Below are positions 23,701 to 33,900 of a DNA stretch of 64,000 nucleotides, piece by piece. How positions within the stretch are numbered: the first letter of the stretch is position 1; each line of letters opens with the position of its first letter. Below the pieces are notes generated by a model. It was not told the origin of the DNA. It saw only the letters and a list, made by a program, of their open reading frames with translations, and ran no database searches. Origin of the DNA: Corythucha ciliata (Eukaryota > Arthropoda > Insecta > Hemiptera > Tingidae); NCBI GenBank assembly GCA_038030265.1, contig CM075938.1, positions 41,471,189 through 41,535,188 of the forward strand, in the 5' to 3' direction. The translations under genes and the position numbers were made by a program.

Positions 23701-25409
23701 TCCCCATTCTGAAGTCTCAAATTGAGAGAAAAAAACATCGGGGGTAACATCGATGGCTAAAATGGATGGACGCTGATCCCCAATTTTTCAAGTCCTCAAG
23801 CGAATAAAGATCAGAAGGCGCACTTGAATATGCTGTTCCCAGGTCGCTGTACGCAGCAAATAGTTGGGAAAAGAGCTAATATCAGTGGCTAAAACGGTGA
23901 ATACGCGTTCACTGATTCGCGGTGTATAGATATTGTGCCACTTAATGGCTAAAGTGAAGAAAAAAAACCGCTAATTTGCTGTTCTTTGGTAAAATTGATA
24001 TTGATACGGGCCCCGGGTTTATAACTGTGCACATCACACCCGTACAACGCGGGCGTTTCGGCCGATGCCCGGTTTGTTGAACGCACACCGGCAGGAACGC
24101 CCACATGAAGCCATTTTTTGTGGGGATTGTCCATTCGCGGGGCTAAGAACCACACGTCACACGAACGTGATCGTTCTTTTACTGGGTTCTTAGAGAAGCT
24201 GCCCACCCCTAGTTGAAAGCCTGCCTACGCCCTTGTACACATGAACACATAGTAGAAAATGGCGTTCACCTGTTGATCAGTGGGATGATACACAGGCGCT
24301 GGAGAGCCCCCCTGTTGCTCGATTCTCACTCTTTTCCTCCCGGAATCGCTCTCACTTCCGCTACTCATTTCTCCATCGACTTCTTTTTCAACGCTTCTTT
24401 TTCTGTGAGAATCATCATTCTATGAAACACAAATGATTAAAAATACTTAATAAGGGCGGTACAGTGCGGATTTCAAAAAAAAGCAACTAACCGTCGAAGG
24501 AACTTGTAGTACTGCACTACACGAGGTCTCCTCTCTCGCGGACGTTGTTTCTCCTGGTTCAATTTTGACTAGGTTAATGTTGGGACAAATTTCGACCGAT
24601 GACGGTTTGGGCGACGTAGAATCTCCTGTTTTGACAGCTGCTGGTGGGGTTTTAGGAGATGGCTGAGGCGACGACGGCTTACTCGTCGAACAACTAGGAG
24701 AGGCTGGCTTGCTACCACCGTTGCGATTGCTGTCATTTTTCACGGTAGCTTCTACAGTTTGTGCAGGTGGCGGGGTTGACGACGCGGGTGGGGTCGGACT
24801 GGGTGATATGGGCTTCTTACTAGTTGATTCAGTCTCACCGTTCGCATTCAATTCACAGTCTAAACTATTACTGGGTTTATCGTCAATTGTAACTGGTTTT
24901 TCACTATCACTCGTTGGTTTATCCCTTTCACTCGATGGTTTATCGTCCAATTGATCAGTTCCTTCGTTCGCTGAAGAAGGCACGTAGTTTTCACCTATTT
25001 CTTCGACCTGTTGATTATTGATTGCAAAAAAAAATAGTTATCTAAAACATCGAACAAAGCGCTGAAAACGGGTCATTTTTACCAACCTTGTCTTCGACGC
25101 TCGCGTGTTCGCCGTTCGACAGAGGCAATTCTGCAGCAGACGGCTCAGGAGTCACCGGTGTTGTCACAGAAAGTGACTTCACTTCCTCCCCGACTTCACC
25201 ACTTTTGGTGACACCACTTTCGCCAACAACATTGTAGTCAGAAGGACGAGGAACTTCTTCACCCAATTCCATGAGTTTTGTCTCAACGAGTGACGCCGCT
25301 GTTCCCTGTTTTTTGTCCCCAATATCAAGCTCGGGCGCGCTCTCGCCAGTCAAGCACCCTCCGCTGTTCTCACATTCGGTCTCCATCACGTGCATTGTGT
25401 TGCTCAGCC
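18452..25409 (-). CDS. MYND-finger, coiled-coil nuclear protein, multi-exon gene
   Basis: Exons by splice sites and frame: 25409-25087, 25007-24492, 24419-24270, 20311-about 20075, 20008-19725, 19641-19490, 19424-18926, 18859-18779, 18711-18562 and 18493-18452. Frames join through all junctions; the short intron near 20.04 kb is the one uncertain join. The protein (over 800 residues) runs from an acidic Ser/Thr/Pro-rich N-terminus through an acidic/basic patch (SESDSGRKRVRIE), a Glu/Lys coiled coil and Pro/Gly-rich linkers to a C-terminal MYND finger. MYND fingers bind short proline-rich peptides and usually sit in chromatin co-regulators, so a nuclear scaffold role is inferred. The true start may lie upstream. 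I could not assign an ortholog. Confidence 0.87.
18562..18711 (-). CDS. MYND-finger exon
   Basis: Starts after a ttttcaag acceptor with an acidic ADDEDAESGD stretch. It then encodes CQGCKQKP, CAGCGNQW and YCSRECQ, giving the C-x2-C, C-x2-C, C-x3-C ligand order of MYND domains. It ends at a cag/gtaatg donor. Confidence 0.9.
18779..18859 (-). CDS. Short linker exon
   Basis: 27 codons encoding KARNEITITPVGGNN and a PIKPKEEP stretch, which resembles a sumoylation-type lysine motif (IKPKEE). Bounded by a ttttcag acceptor and a gtaatt donor, phase 0 at both ends. Confidence 0.75.
18926..19424 (-). CDS. Pro/Gly-rich exon
   Basis: Encodes GHHERLPVNDLRARD, then YKDVLAQFAKLTG, a PPPPPYPEV block, a long glycine run, SPTLARLLTAPDRP, a second PPPPYRP block and SIADILTSSK. 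The PPPPY motifs could bind WW or SH3 partners, and proline-rich motifs are known MYND ligands. The glycine run arises from GGN triplet expansion at about 19135-19200. Confidence 0.82.
19490..19641 (-). CDS. Basic exon (RHPDNVPRRGRR)
   Basis: Encodes RHPDNVPRRGRRARD, a basic patch that could act as a nuclear localisation signal, and NPPSSLISMANMALG. Bounded by a ttctag acceptor and a gtaggt donor, and in frame with neighbours (phases 2 and 1). Confidence 0.8.
19725..20008 (-). CDS. Exon with two ADI/ADY-type repeats
   Basis: Encodes LIADILERQSHVAL near the start and DVKSIIADYR at the end, with a Ser/Pro-rich middle (TPDYSRLQRPILPKPFSALM). The IADIL motif recurs as SIADIL in the Pro/Gly-rich exon. 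Ends at a cag/gtgaat donor. Confidence 0.78.
20036..20311 (-). CDS. Coiled-coil exon
   Basis: From acceptor ctctttag it encodes MDYEREKLIQDYIAE, then a heptad-rich Glu/Lys/Leu helix (ELDKAVDKLQKEVTALVELA, then IIRLRKLKEETLERLLRRKR), very likely a coiled coil for oligomerisation. The same frame meets TAG after 20020. Either a donor at 20074 (66-bp intron to 20009) or gtaagc at 20035 is used. The former keeps the frame and gives a normal intron size. Confidence 0.82.
20697..20744 (+). repeat. (AAT)n microsatellite, tail of LINE
   Basis: About 16 AAT triplets. On the minus strand this is (ATT)n directly after the LINE 3' region, so it is probably the LINE tail. Confidence 0.9.
21137..21276. mobile_element. 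Small MITE with 'gtattcagaaac' ends inside the LINE
   Basis: ccgtattcagaaacccacc at the left and ggttggtttctgaatacg at the right are inverted repeats. The LINE reading frame breaks here and resumes at ILKQVRKHLNKF. The same terminal sequence occurs at 47.15 and 49.09 kb. Confidence 0.75.
23275..24000 (+). repeat. 30-bp 'gcgaattagcg' units, intronic
   Basis: Clear units at 23280-23560 (gaattagcgtttttctcatttt, then agccg). Scattered degraded units in the opposite sense run to about 24000. Confidence 0.75.
24017..24110 (-). mobile_element. SINE fragment
   Basis: Matches the reverse complement of the middle of the 12.3-kb SINE: aactgtgcac, cacacccgtac, acgcgggcgtttcgg, ggtttgttgaacgcacac and ggaacgcccac in the same order. 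The tRNA-like head is missing. Confidence 0.82.
24270..24419 (-). CDS. Acidic/basic exon (SESDSGRKRVRIE)
   Basis: 50 codons from an acceptor catag to a donor cag/gtgaac. It encodes SHRKRSVEKEVDGEMSSG, SESDSGRKRVRIEQQ and SPAPVYHPTDQQ. The KR clusters suggest nuclear localisation, and the SESDS acidic serines suggest casein-kinase-type phosphorylation. Phase 0 at both ends. Confidence 0.75.
24492..25007 (-). CDS. Ser/Thr/Pro-rich exon
   Basis: 172 codons from acceptor caacag. It encodes VEEIGENYVPSS, repeated KPS/DKP units (DDKPSSERDKPTSDSEKP), a PSPTPPASSTPPPA stretch and a LVKIEPGE sumoylation-type motif near the end. It is predicted disordered. Ends before gttagt. Confidence 0.78.
25087..25409 (-). 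CDS. First recognised exon of the MYND gene
   Basis: After acceptor attacag the frame LSNTMHVMETECENSGG leads into an acidic, Ser/Glu-rich stretch ending SVEDK at donor gttggt. The ATG at 25395 could be the start, but the frame is open to the acceptor, so an upstream coding exon is possible. Phase at the acceptor needs two bases from the previous exon. Confidence 0.72.
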
Positions 25410-26611
25410 TGTAATGTGTGAGAGAATGAGTTAAATGACAAGTTCATGCATACTTCAGCGTACGGGTTAAGGTACTTTTTTAAATAGTCTCCTCACGGTC
25501 ATATAGACGTGATTTCGGGAGACTAAATCTCTATTACTTATTAATAACACAATATTCGGCTTACGAACCCCACCACTTTGCAAATCACCATGGTTGATAT
25601 CAAATAAAATATTTGGGTACAAATACAACCTAAAGTAAAATCAGGTAAAAATAAAAACTACTACCCCACGTTTTGCCCCAGAAAAACGTCAATTTTATAT
25701 GGTTTTCTCGATACATCATGATATCATGAGTGGATATCGGGAGTGAGATGATATGCGTATTGAGGAGCTGTGTAAGTGCAAGTTTTTAATAAATGTAAAA
25801 CTCGATAAACCTCACAATACAAGGCAACCGATAAAAACGTTTGGGACAATTGTAAGTTCTCCGGTCACATATTGAGGGGAATAAAAGAACGAGCTCGTCC
25901 TTTCCTGGTCCCTTGGTCAAAAAATGAGTGAATATAAGAAATTTAGTTCATGAGGGTCACTAATGTAAGGCTAAAATGACTGTTCATAGGGATAGGCATT
26001 TTGAGCATTCAAAACAGTTAATTCAGCGGGTTACGTTATGTGTCTCGCCAGCTATTCTACTTCAACTCCTCAAGCATTCCAGATTCTCAAGCAAGATTTT
26101 GTTTGAACTGTCAAATACGTTACCCTGTGAATAGAAAATTGGCTAACATTGTAGCGTTTCAACGATTTGCAAACAATAGGTAATCGACTAAAAACGTGGT
26201 AACTTTTAGAATAAAAAGGATAAAGAGAATAAGCAAAACCATCCTTCATGAAAAAATGGAAAATCTGCATAAATCTGAATCTGCCTGTTAAGGCCCCTTT
26301 ACCGACCGACCTACCTAACTATTCCCACAGTTTTTGCAGGATCAGGCTCTACACACGTTCCCACCATTTCTTCCGACCGTTATCATAATAATTATAATCA
26401 CATGGGGAATAAGAAGGAACCCCAGAAGGAAGAGAGCTCCTTTTGGTAGGATATCGGACGCTCCAGTCCTACACAAGCTCCAATGCAGCCAAGAAAGTAG
26501 TGGGGTGGTTAAGATGTAGGAAGGTCTGAACCGCTCGACCATCCTACAGTAGGATTCTACCAAATTCTTTCTCCTACAAGTCTCCACACTATCAGACTGT
26601 AGGATGGGTTG
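25410..26611. other. Non-coding, intron or upstream region of MYND gene
   Basis: No coding signal. Short open frames lack motifs. Confidence 0.4.
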
Positions 26612-27064
26612 CCGGAGTTTTGCGGTCCGGAGGTTTGCGGTCACCATAAAAAAAAAATGGATAATCCAATACCTGTAAAGGATATTAGAAAGAAATGCCT
26701 TGGAGAACTGCGGTCATGTCTCTCCCCAGCCTATAGCTCACCTCACCTTCTGTACAATCGTTCCACTGCCGGAGGAACACACAGCTTTGAAATCAATGAG
26801 ATTGATTGATAGGTCGAATTGAACTTCTAGGGACCAGTTTGGGATGCTACAAACTGGTCCCTAGCTTATGCTATTAAAGTTTCGGTCCGTGAATAGGAAT
26901 GAAGGGACTGTGAGTGGAACGATTGTACAGAAGGAAAGTTGAGCTATAGGTTGGGGAGACACACGACCGCAGTTAACCGAGGTATTTCTTTCTGCTACCC
27001 TTTGCAGGTATAGGATTATCCTTTTTTTAAGGTGACCGCAAACCTCCGGACCGCAAAACTCCGG
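26612..27064. mobile_element. Foldback element with ccggagttttgcggt termini
   Basis: Two arms of about 210 bp are reverse complements. The left arm begins ccggagttttgcggtccgg and aggtttgcggtcacc; the right arm ends ggtgaccgcaaacct and ccggaccgcaaaactccgg. Each end holds two tandem ccggag(t)tttgcggt blocks. The centre is a hairpin, ctagggaccagttt / aaactggtccctag (about 26829-26866). No coding capacity. Confidence 0.85.
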
Positions 27065-28782
27065 ACACCGTAGGATGAACTTGGCTGACGGTAGGATCGG
27101 ATCGTGTGTAGGGGCCGTTAATCGTAACAAAAAAGATCAATGTGCTCAAAACGAGATTTTTTAATTTTATATTATGGAAAGAAGTCGCCTAAACCTTATT
27201 CGACATATCACGTCCTTCCACGAACCTTCACTGTCACTTCTACTGAACTAGAGAATTGGAAATTTCTTATTTCGGAATGCCCCTACTCACTCACACAGAG
27301 AAAATAATAGACATTTCATTGTCAATACGATGAGCCTATAATGATAACTTCCAGAGGAACTATAGTCGATTTCACTGGAACTTCTTAAGTTTTGTTCTTT
27401 TCTTGATAATATAAGGAAAAATCGTCGAAAAATACACATTACATTGCTGTGGACACAAGATCCCTACCATCTCGAGATCTTTTAAGGTTTTTCCAACCAG
27501 TGCCCTTCTTAGCTGGCTTTATCAAAGAAAAACAATGCCCCACTGCAGTAGGTGCAGTATCCTTTTGAGTAAACAGATGCGTATAATAAGAGTAAAACAT
27601 TGTTTCGCTCCTACTCACCTACCCCGGTTTGGGGGTTGAAGTTGAATTCATGTTAAGGTTGGTTTAAAGAATCGACAAAGTATAAGTTGAATCAGGACAA
27701 AAAGAAAAATAAGAATAAATAAATTCCGAAGCGTGCTTGTCATTAAGCTCTGTTGCCCTCGCTTATCACCATGCCATAAATTCAATAAAGTTGACGCAAA
27801 TTTTAACGGAAAAAACTAATAGCTCACAAATAAGGCGAATATCCGGTCGAGCTTTCTCAAGGACCTGATAAATTGGCTCAAGGACAAGGACTCATTTTCA
27901 TTTTTCATGTTTTTCGCGTTGAAAAAAATTGGGAGGGAGAGGGAAATTTTATTTTTAAAAAACACAATCATCGTCGAAATAAGACGAAAGTTGAAGGTTA
28001 AAACAAGGGCGAAGCAATGATTGGGTGGTGGTGGTGGGGAGCGAGACGGTAACAGCAGTGCTCCGCTGCGAACAACACCATCCGTAATTTATAGTCGTCG
28101 GCGGGACACAGGGAGGGGTCATTGTACTTGAAAATAAAGATCGGGGCAAACTGAACAAAAATGACCTCGAGCATTTATTTAACACGCCACAACATGAGTT
28201 TGAAACCATTGCCATGAAATCTCTTTCCAGACAATATTGAAAGAGCAGCGAAAGGATTGGCAAACATTATAAGAGGAGGGTAATGTGAGCCCCCTGGATT
28301 TTTCACTTCAGACAGCGCAATCGCACAAGGGCTCTTCTTGTAAAAAAAAGGGAATCTATTTTTGAAATTCGCGAAGTTAGCCTGAAGTAAATCAAGGGAA
28401 GTGGAGATATTAGTCACAGTAGACGCGCTCAACTTTGCTAATTCCCATCACTAGACGTAATTATGAGCCTAAATACAGAATAGGTATTAGTCGTTAAAAG
28501 AGATTATTTTTTACTCGTCGTTATCGATTCCTCGTCCTAAACGAAATACCCTCCGCGAATTCTCTGACTGTCCCTCTGAGCAAGATACGATATTAATTGA
28601 GTTTACCGATGGAAGGAAGGGGGTGCCATCAAAATGGCGTTCAAAGAAAATTTCTGGAGAATTCATCGTGCATACTTAAATAATACATACTTGATACTAA
28701 TAGTAATAGTTAATGGCTGAGGAGGGGGTAAAAAACTACATCATGTATTATACTATACTAAGAATAGTTAACAATAGCTGAC
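27065..28782. other. Non-coding, no gene recognised
   Basis: No domain seen. A minus-strand frame at 28432-28175 is weakly endonuclease-like but not convincing. Confidence 0.35.
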
Positions 28783-28958
28783 CTGAAAGGTACTAAATGT
28801 AAAATCTCAATTACGCATCCTTTCAATGCATCTTCATCGGGTTTGAAGCCGCAGCCCATAAGCATTTTTTGACGTTTGCACTTCCTGCTTGGCGCACTAT
28901 ACACGGTCTTCTGAATACGTTCCAAGTCCTCCGTACCCAAACCATCACGTTCCCCGGC
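28783..28958 (-). CDS. Candidate exon following the Cys/His exon
   Basis: Encodes AGERDGLGTEDLERIQKTVY, a basic SRKCKRQK patch and DEDALKGCVIEILHLVPF, ending at a ttcag/gtcagc donor in phase 2. A 41-bp gap with gtaagg...cacag ends separates it from 29000, either a very short intron or a frameshift. Its phase fits the exon at 25409. Not recognised. Confidence 0.4.
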
Positions 28959-28999
28959 CTGTGACGTCCCAGAAACACTCAAATTGAACACCGCCTTAC

Positions 29000-29239
29000 T
29001 TTCCAACGCTCCTTTACACACACATTCTTGGGCGGCGAGTGACAGTGCAACGCCGGGTTGCTCTTCTCAAGAACGACACTACCAGAAGGGTCGGTTAAGA
29101 TGGACGCCCGACACTTAGCCAATGTACACCACCTATTTTCTATGCAATAAATCTTCCCCCGTTGTGGATACGTACAGAGCATAGTCCGCAGCCTGCTAGC
29201 CTCAAGAAGTCCTCCCGGATACAGTTCAAAGCGCATCGT
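29000..29239 (-). CDS. Candidate exon with FLYWCH-like Cys/His domain
   Basis: After a ttttctag acceptor it encodes MRFELYPGGLLEASRLR, then IYCIENRWCTLAKCRASIL and a NPALHCHSPP end, finishing at an aaa/gtaagg donor. The aromatic-W-C-x4-C ... H-x-H layout resembles FLYWCH-type zinc fingers, found in insect DNA-binding proteins and Mutator-like transposases. Length (about 80 codons) fits one domain. It may be an upstream exon of the MYND gene, a separate gene, or a remnant of a transposase. Confidence 0.45.
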
Positions 29240-29724
29240 CTAGAAAATCTGCTAAAACTTCAACGCAAAACACTCATTATTTGACATTTTAACGGACGCT
29301 GACAGCCCTTTCATAGCGATCGTACTATAGTGCCCCTGGAGTGGTGAACGTCGACTGAATCCAACGACCACTCAAGACATTCATTTCTGGACACTTCAAG
29401 AGGCACTGGCGGCCAACCTGAAATTGCGTCAAACAATTTCCTTTGTGAAAATAACCAAAAATATAAAAAGGTGACCGGATCAACGTCGCGTAGTGTCCTA
29501 AGGGACGCGTCAAGCAAAACGAGGAGGAAAAAAGCGGACGACAAAATATATAGGAGTATGGTAGATTTCACAATGAATGAGGAAAGCGTCGCTTAACACG
29601 CAAGTTTCGCGCTAAGCCGTGAGAAAAAGTATGTACCTACTCCTAGCAGTGACGGAAATGTACTTTCGTTCACTCTGCGACGAAAAGTTGGGAGAGACCA
29701 CGCTAAGATTAAAGTTTTTCATTC
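29240..29724. other. Non-coding upstream region
   Basis: A minus-strand frame here starts with a signal-peptide-like hydrophobic run but has no ATG. Nothing else is supported. Confidence 0.35.
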
Positions 29725-30726
29725 GTCATGACCAGGGGTGGGCAAATTACAGCTTTTTGAGTACCAATTACTTTTCACTTCCACGAATAATTACAAATTA
29801 CAATTACTGAAATTGAATTACTTTTTCAATTACCAATTACCCAAGAGCTAGTTTTGTGGAACGCGTGAGCATCTTAATCTTGTTCACTGTCATTTTTTAA
29901 ATGCGTCCAGCAAAAAATCGAACGTCAGGCCATATCTTTGTAATAGGAAGCAGGAACAGCACAGCCCCAAGCTTGCCAAGATGCCAAGCGCATCGCATGA
30001 GTAAGGTTGTGAACTGTCCCGGGGTTACCCTGATAGTCATAGTTTGGTTGATTTTGTTCCGCGTCCCGACGAAAGACGTCCCCGCTCCCCGAACGCAATG
30101 TGTCCCTGATTCTTTATGTATTTCTTTGAAATCTTGCATGCTATACCAAACTCTCAGGGAGCTTTGTAGTGGCAGCTTCATGCGGTTCGATATTTTTGTG
30201 CTTTGAGAATTTTGTGGATAGAGCTTTTTGTGGTTGAAACTTTTTTTAACGAGCTTTTTGTGGTTAGAACTATTTGGGTTGGAGCTTCTTGTGGTTCGAA
30301 GTTTTTGTGGTTTCAGATTTCTGTGGCTCGAGCATTTTCGGGTTTTGATCTGTAAAACTTAAGTACCGATTTTCTCAAATTTCAAATTGGCAACCCTGCT
30401 CGAAGGTAGGTATCGCTCGTGTCATAATTACTTTGAAACTCTTATTTTTCAGTGAATTTCATTCAAAAACATGTTTTTCTCTCATGTTTCAAGTAAGGCG
30501 CGAAATAGTATCTATACCCACCGAGTTTTCGAAATAATATTGTCTCTGAAGATCGGAATGTAATTGGTAATTGTTAATTACAAATTACTTCGAAAAAGTG
30601 CTTCTAATTACAAATTACCAATTACAACGGTGTTACTATCAATAACAAATTTCCAATTACTAATTGTAATTGAATTACGTACAATTCAATTAGATGTAAT
30701 TCAATTACTGCCCAGCCCGTCATGAG
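29725..30726. mobile_element. hAT-like non-autonomous element with 8-bp target duplication
   Basis: Ends are caggggtgggcaaattac (from 29733) and gtaattcaattactgcccagccc (to 30718), inverted and typical of hAT termini. Flanks gtcatgac (29725-29732) and gtcatgag (30719-30726) form an 8-bp duplication with one mismatch. The subterminal parts are dense in aattac/gtaatt blocks on both sides. The inside has a tttttgtggtt tandem patch (30210-30345) and no transposase. Confidence 0.85.
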
Positions 30727-30759
30727 GTTGCCGTTGTGCAAATACCCATTTTTTTTTTT

Positions 30760-31860
30760 CGAAAATCAAGCGAAAAGTGCTAATTCACGCTGCTAAAATA
30801 AAGAAAATACGGTGATCCCCTGTTTTTGTATTTCCTTGGACGGCTAAAATTGAGAAGGCGCACTAATGTGTAAGCATATGGCAAGTAAGCAGCTAAAAGT
30901 TTAGAAAATGCTACTATTCGTTCCCACAATTGAGGAAAAGCATTAATCTGAGGTTTCTCGATGCAACTTCCAGACCAAAATTGAGAATAGGTATACGAAA
31001 ACACTATTTTCAGCTTCTGAAGGCAAGTTCACAATTATAGCCCGTCAAGGAAAACATAAACCGCGGCCGGCGCTCTCTCATTCTATTAGTTGCAACTTCT
31101 CTTCCCTCTGCTTTCGTTACCGAATTGTTTGTCTTATTATAGTGAATGGTTTGTGTTATTATCTTGCCGATGGTCAATGGAGGGGAGAAGGGAAAATAGC
31201 AAGAGGGGCCGATCCAGGAGGGCAAGGTCCACGTTTAACTTGACGAGCTATAGAGAACTGAGAAAAAGCGCTAAAATTCATGACTAAAAGTAAAAAAAGG
31301 CTAACATGCCTTAAATTAAGAAAGGTGCTAATTCAAGGAAAAAATCACTCATATTAACGACTGAAATCAGGAAAAACACAAATTCATGGCTAACTTGAAA
31401 AAATCACTAATTCGCGGCTACAATGGGGGAAAATTGCTAATTCACCGATAAAATTGAGAAAAATCGCTATGGAAGAAATGCTAATTCACAGTTATAAATA
31501 TATAAAGTCGTTTTCTCGTGGCTTCTGAAGGTTAGCTCAAGACTGAAACTTGACAAAATCGCTAATTCACGGCTAGCAGTGAGGGAAAACTGCTAATTCG
31601 CGGATAAATTCAGACAAAGCGTTAACTCACGGCAAAAATGGGGATGGGGGCTCTCATTCACGGCTGAAGTGTATAAAATCACTAATTAGCGGCTAAAATG
31701 AGATCAAACGCAAAATCACGGCTAAAATCAAGAAAAATGACATAAGAAGAAATTGAGAACAGTTTGCTAATCCACAGAAAATTGATAAAATGGCTAGTCG
31801 AAGATTCCGGAAGCAACTTCGTGGCTAAAATTCGAAAAAAAGGTTAATTCACTGGAAAAA
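30760..31860 (-). repeat. 30-bp 'gcgaattagcg' array, reverse orientation
   Basis: Units such as gctaattcgcggctaaaatg, with gagaaaaa separators, recur through about 1.1 kb and resume after the MITE at 31882-32389. There is a non-repeat patch at about 31010-31240. Confidence 0.85.
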
Positions 31861-31881
31861 TTTGGGGAAAATCGCTCTTTA

Positions 31882-32389
31882 GGCCCCGTCAACACCATAA
31901 GTTTTTTGCGTTGCGATCGCACCGCAAAAAGCAGTATGACAAAGAGGACATCAAAAGAAATGTATGGGGGCGTTCACACTGGTACGATACGTTTTTTGGG
32001 GGGATGGAGTGTTTTTGTCGTACCCACGTTCAACATAAGTAGGAATCTTACGAGCGTCCATAGGCAAATAGAGGAGAACACCAAGAAACCAATGGAGCCG
32101 TTCACACTATACGTTTTTTGTCGAACGAGCGTCCGTCAAAACTGGAGAAGCCAGGCGTAGAAGAAGAGTGAAGGATGAGGGCTAATTGGCAAGGCAGAAG
32201 GGGAAGTTCGCTGTTGCAATTCCTTGCAAAAGCGTCCCCCCGCCCCAGTGTCTTCCGACAGAGGAAGAAAAAGTGTCTTGGAGGGAAAGTCGTACCGTGT
32301 ATAGTGAGAACTAAGGATTTAAAAACGTATGAAGGCACGATTTTTTGCGGGACGATCGCACTACAAAAAACGTACAGTGTGGCCAGCCG
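31882..32389. mobile_element. ~510-bp MITE inside the 30-bp array
   Basis: Imperfect inverted ends of about 50 bp. The left has ggccccgtcaacac, gttttttgc and gcgatcgcac; the right has gatcgcactacaaaaaac and gtgtggcc. The array units continue on both sides, showing insertion into the array. Internal copies of cgttcacac and acgttttttg suggest partial internal duplication. Confidence 0.7.
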
Positions 32390-32575
32390 ATAGCGGCTGA
32401 AATAATGAAAAACACAAATTCATGGCAAAAATATAGAAAAATCGCTAATTCGCGGCTAAAATGGAAAAAACTTGCTAATTCAGCTATGTAATTGAGAAAA
32501 AGCGCTGATGTGTGGAAAAAACGCTAATTCGCGGTTGAAATGGAAAAAAAACACCTAATCACGGCTCCTGGAGAC
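32390..32575 (-). repeat. Continuation of the reverse 30-bp array
   Basis: Resumes with gcggctgaaataatg and ends near cctaatcacggctcctgg. Confidence 0.78.
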
Positions 32576-33439
32576 AACTTCATGGGGGCGCTGGTGAAAG
32601 ATTCGCCCCAAGGCGCCAAATGTGTAAGCCCGGACACTGGACGATATGAGTGTGAAGTGGGATTCACTTGAGCGCTGACCCTTTTGAAACACTTAACAAA
32701 TAAACACACCCACACAACAACAAAATGTTAGCAGGGCAGGAAAAAAGGAAAAAATTTCAACTTGTAGCTACGGCATTTCGCCCCTGTAACTACGTTGAGC
32801 CCCAGGGCGCTTTTTACCGCCGACTCGAACAATTTTTGGAGGTGGACTCGGATATAATACAGTACACTAGTGCCAAACACTGCGAATAGATTTTAGGAAT
32901 TCTTCACCTAGCCATCACATGGCAACGTTGCAAACTTTGGAACCCTTTGAATATCCTCAGGTAGATGGCTTATTATTCCCGTTTTACTCCCCTCTATCCG
33001 GACAGGGCACAGTACACAAAAGTATACCAGTAGTAAGCTGCTCGACTGTAGTTTGGCACCGTTATAGTCTTTCTATGCTAGTGACTTTACGTGGATTGGA
33101 TGACAACTAAAACATGAACAAGTCAAAGCTGAGGTTTGATCACCACATCCCAAACATTTTCCACTTTAACGAAGTGCCGATGTCGCATAGTGTGAGATTC
33201 AGTTGGGCAAAAACTTTAAACGCTGGTAACGCATTTATTTATGAAAACTTGCATGACAGAGCGGGGGCATGTTTATTTATTTTTATAGAACTCCCCCAAG
33301 GAAGGACCTTCTATAGAAGGTCCCCAGATCGCTGGTTGGAACAACATTGAACATGTGGGGCCCGAAAGTGGTCAACCTACATCCTTTGAGAGCCTCAGAC
33401 TCCAAACTATGTGGGAAGCTGTCTCGTTCTACATTGTAG
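32576..33439. other. Non-coding, no gene recognised
   Basis: Short open frames without motifs. A local hairpin ggaccttctatagaaggtcc lies at about 33303-33322. Confidence 0.4.
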
Positions 33440-33900
33440 CCGCTAATTATTGGAGCTTATACTAAACTTTATCCGCGAATTAGTGATTTTTCTCAATTTC
33501 AGCTTCTTATCAATAATTTTTCTAGTGTTAGCAGCGAGTTAGCTCTTTTTCTCAATTTGAACTAAAAATTACCGTTTCACTGTATTTTTGCCGCGGTAAT
33601 TAGTAATTTTACAAAATTATCCAAAAATTACCTGGGCTTTTTAATTCTATTTAGATTTTAGCACCGCATTAACAATTGCAATGTCACTTTTAGCTATGGA
33701 TTAGCTTTTTTCTCACTTATCATCACTTGCCTCAAGATTGGCACATTTGAGCCCCTTATCAATTTTACCTGCTCAAGGACCTAAAGAAAATTGGAGATCA
33801 GAGTATTTTCTCTATTTTAGCCGCGAATTTACCCTCGGAAGGCGCGAATTTTCTCAATTTGAGCCATCAGAATAGCGGTTTTGTAGGCTCAATTGAATAT
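33440..33900 (+). repeat. 30-bp 'gcgaattagcg' array, forward orientation
   Basis: Degraded units such as gcgaattagtgatttttctc followed by aatttcagc. Confidence 0.72.

Larger units (their letters stand above)
20312..24269 (-). other. Large intron of the MYND gene
   Basis: About 4 kb between the SESDSGRKRVRIE exon and the coiled-coil exon, phase 0. It contains a same-strand LINE (20697-23281), a small MITE inside the LINE, 30-bp repeat units (23275-24000) and a SINE fragment (24017-24110). Confidence 0.75.

Noticed and set aside
28175..28432. Possible LINE endonuclease start (LDLLQANFANFKNRF...ALSEVK)
   Set aside because: Only a faint resemblance in one short stretch; the catalytic motifs that should follow are absent.
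29311..29571. Minus-strand frame with a signal-peptide-like start (KSTILLYILSSAFFLLVLL)
   Set aside because: It opens with GTG after an in-frame stop and has no ATG, and the later part has no domain. Hydrophobic runs are common in AT-rich reverse strands.
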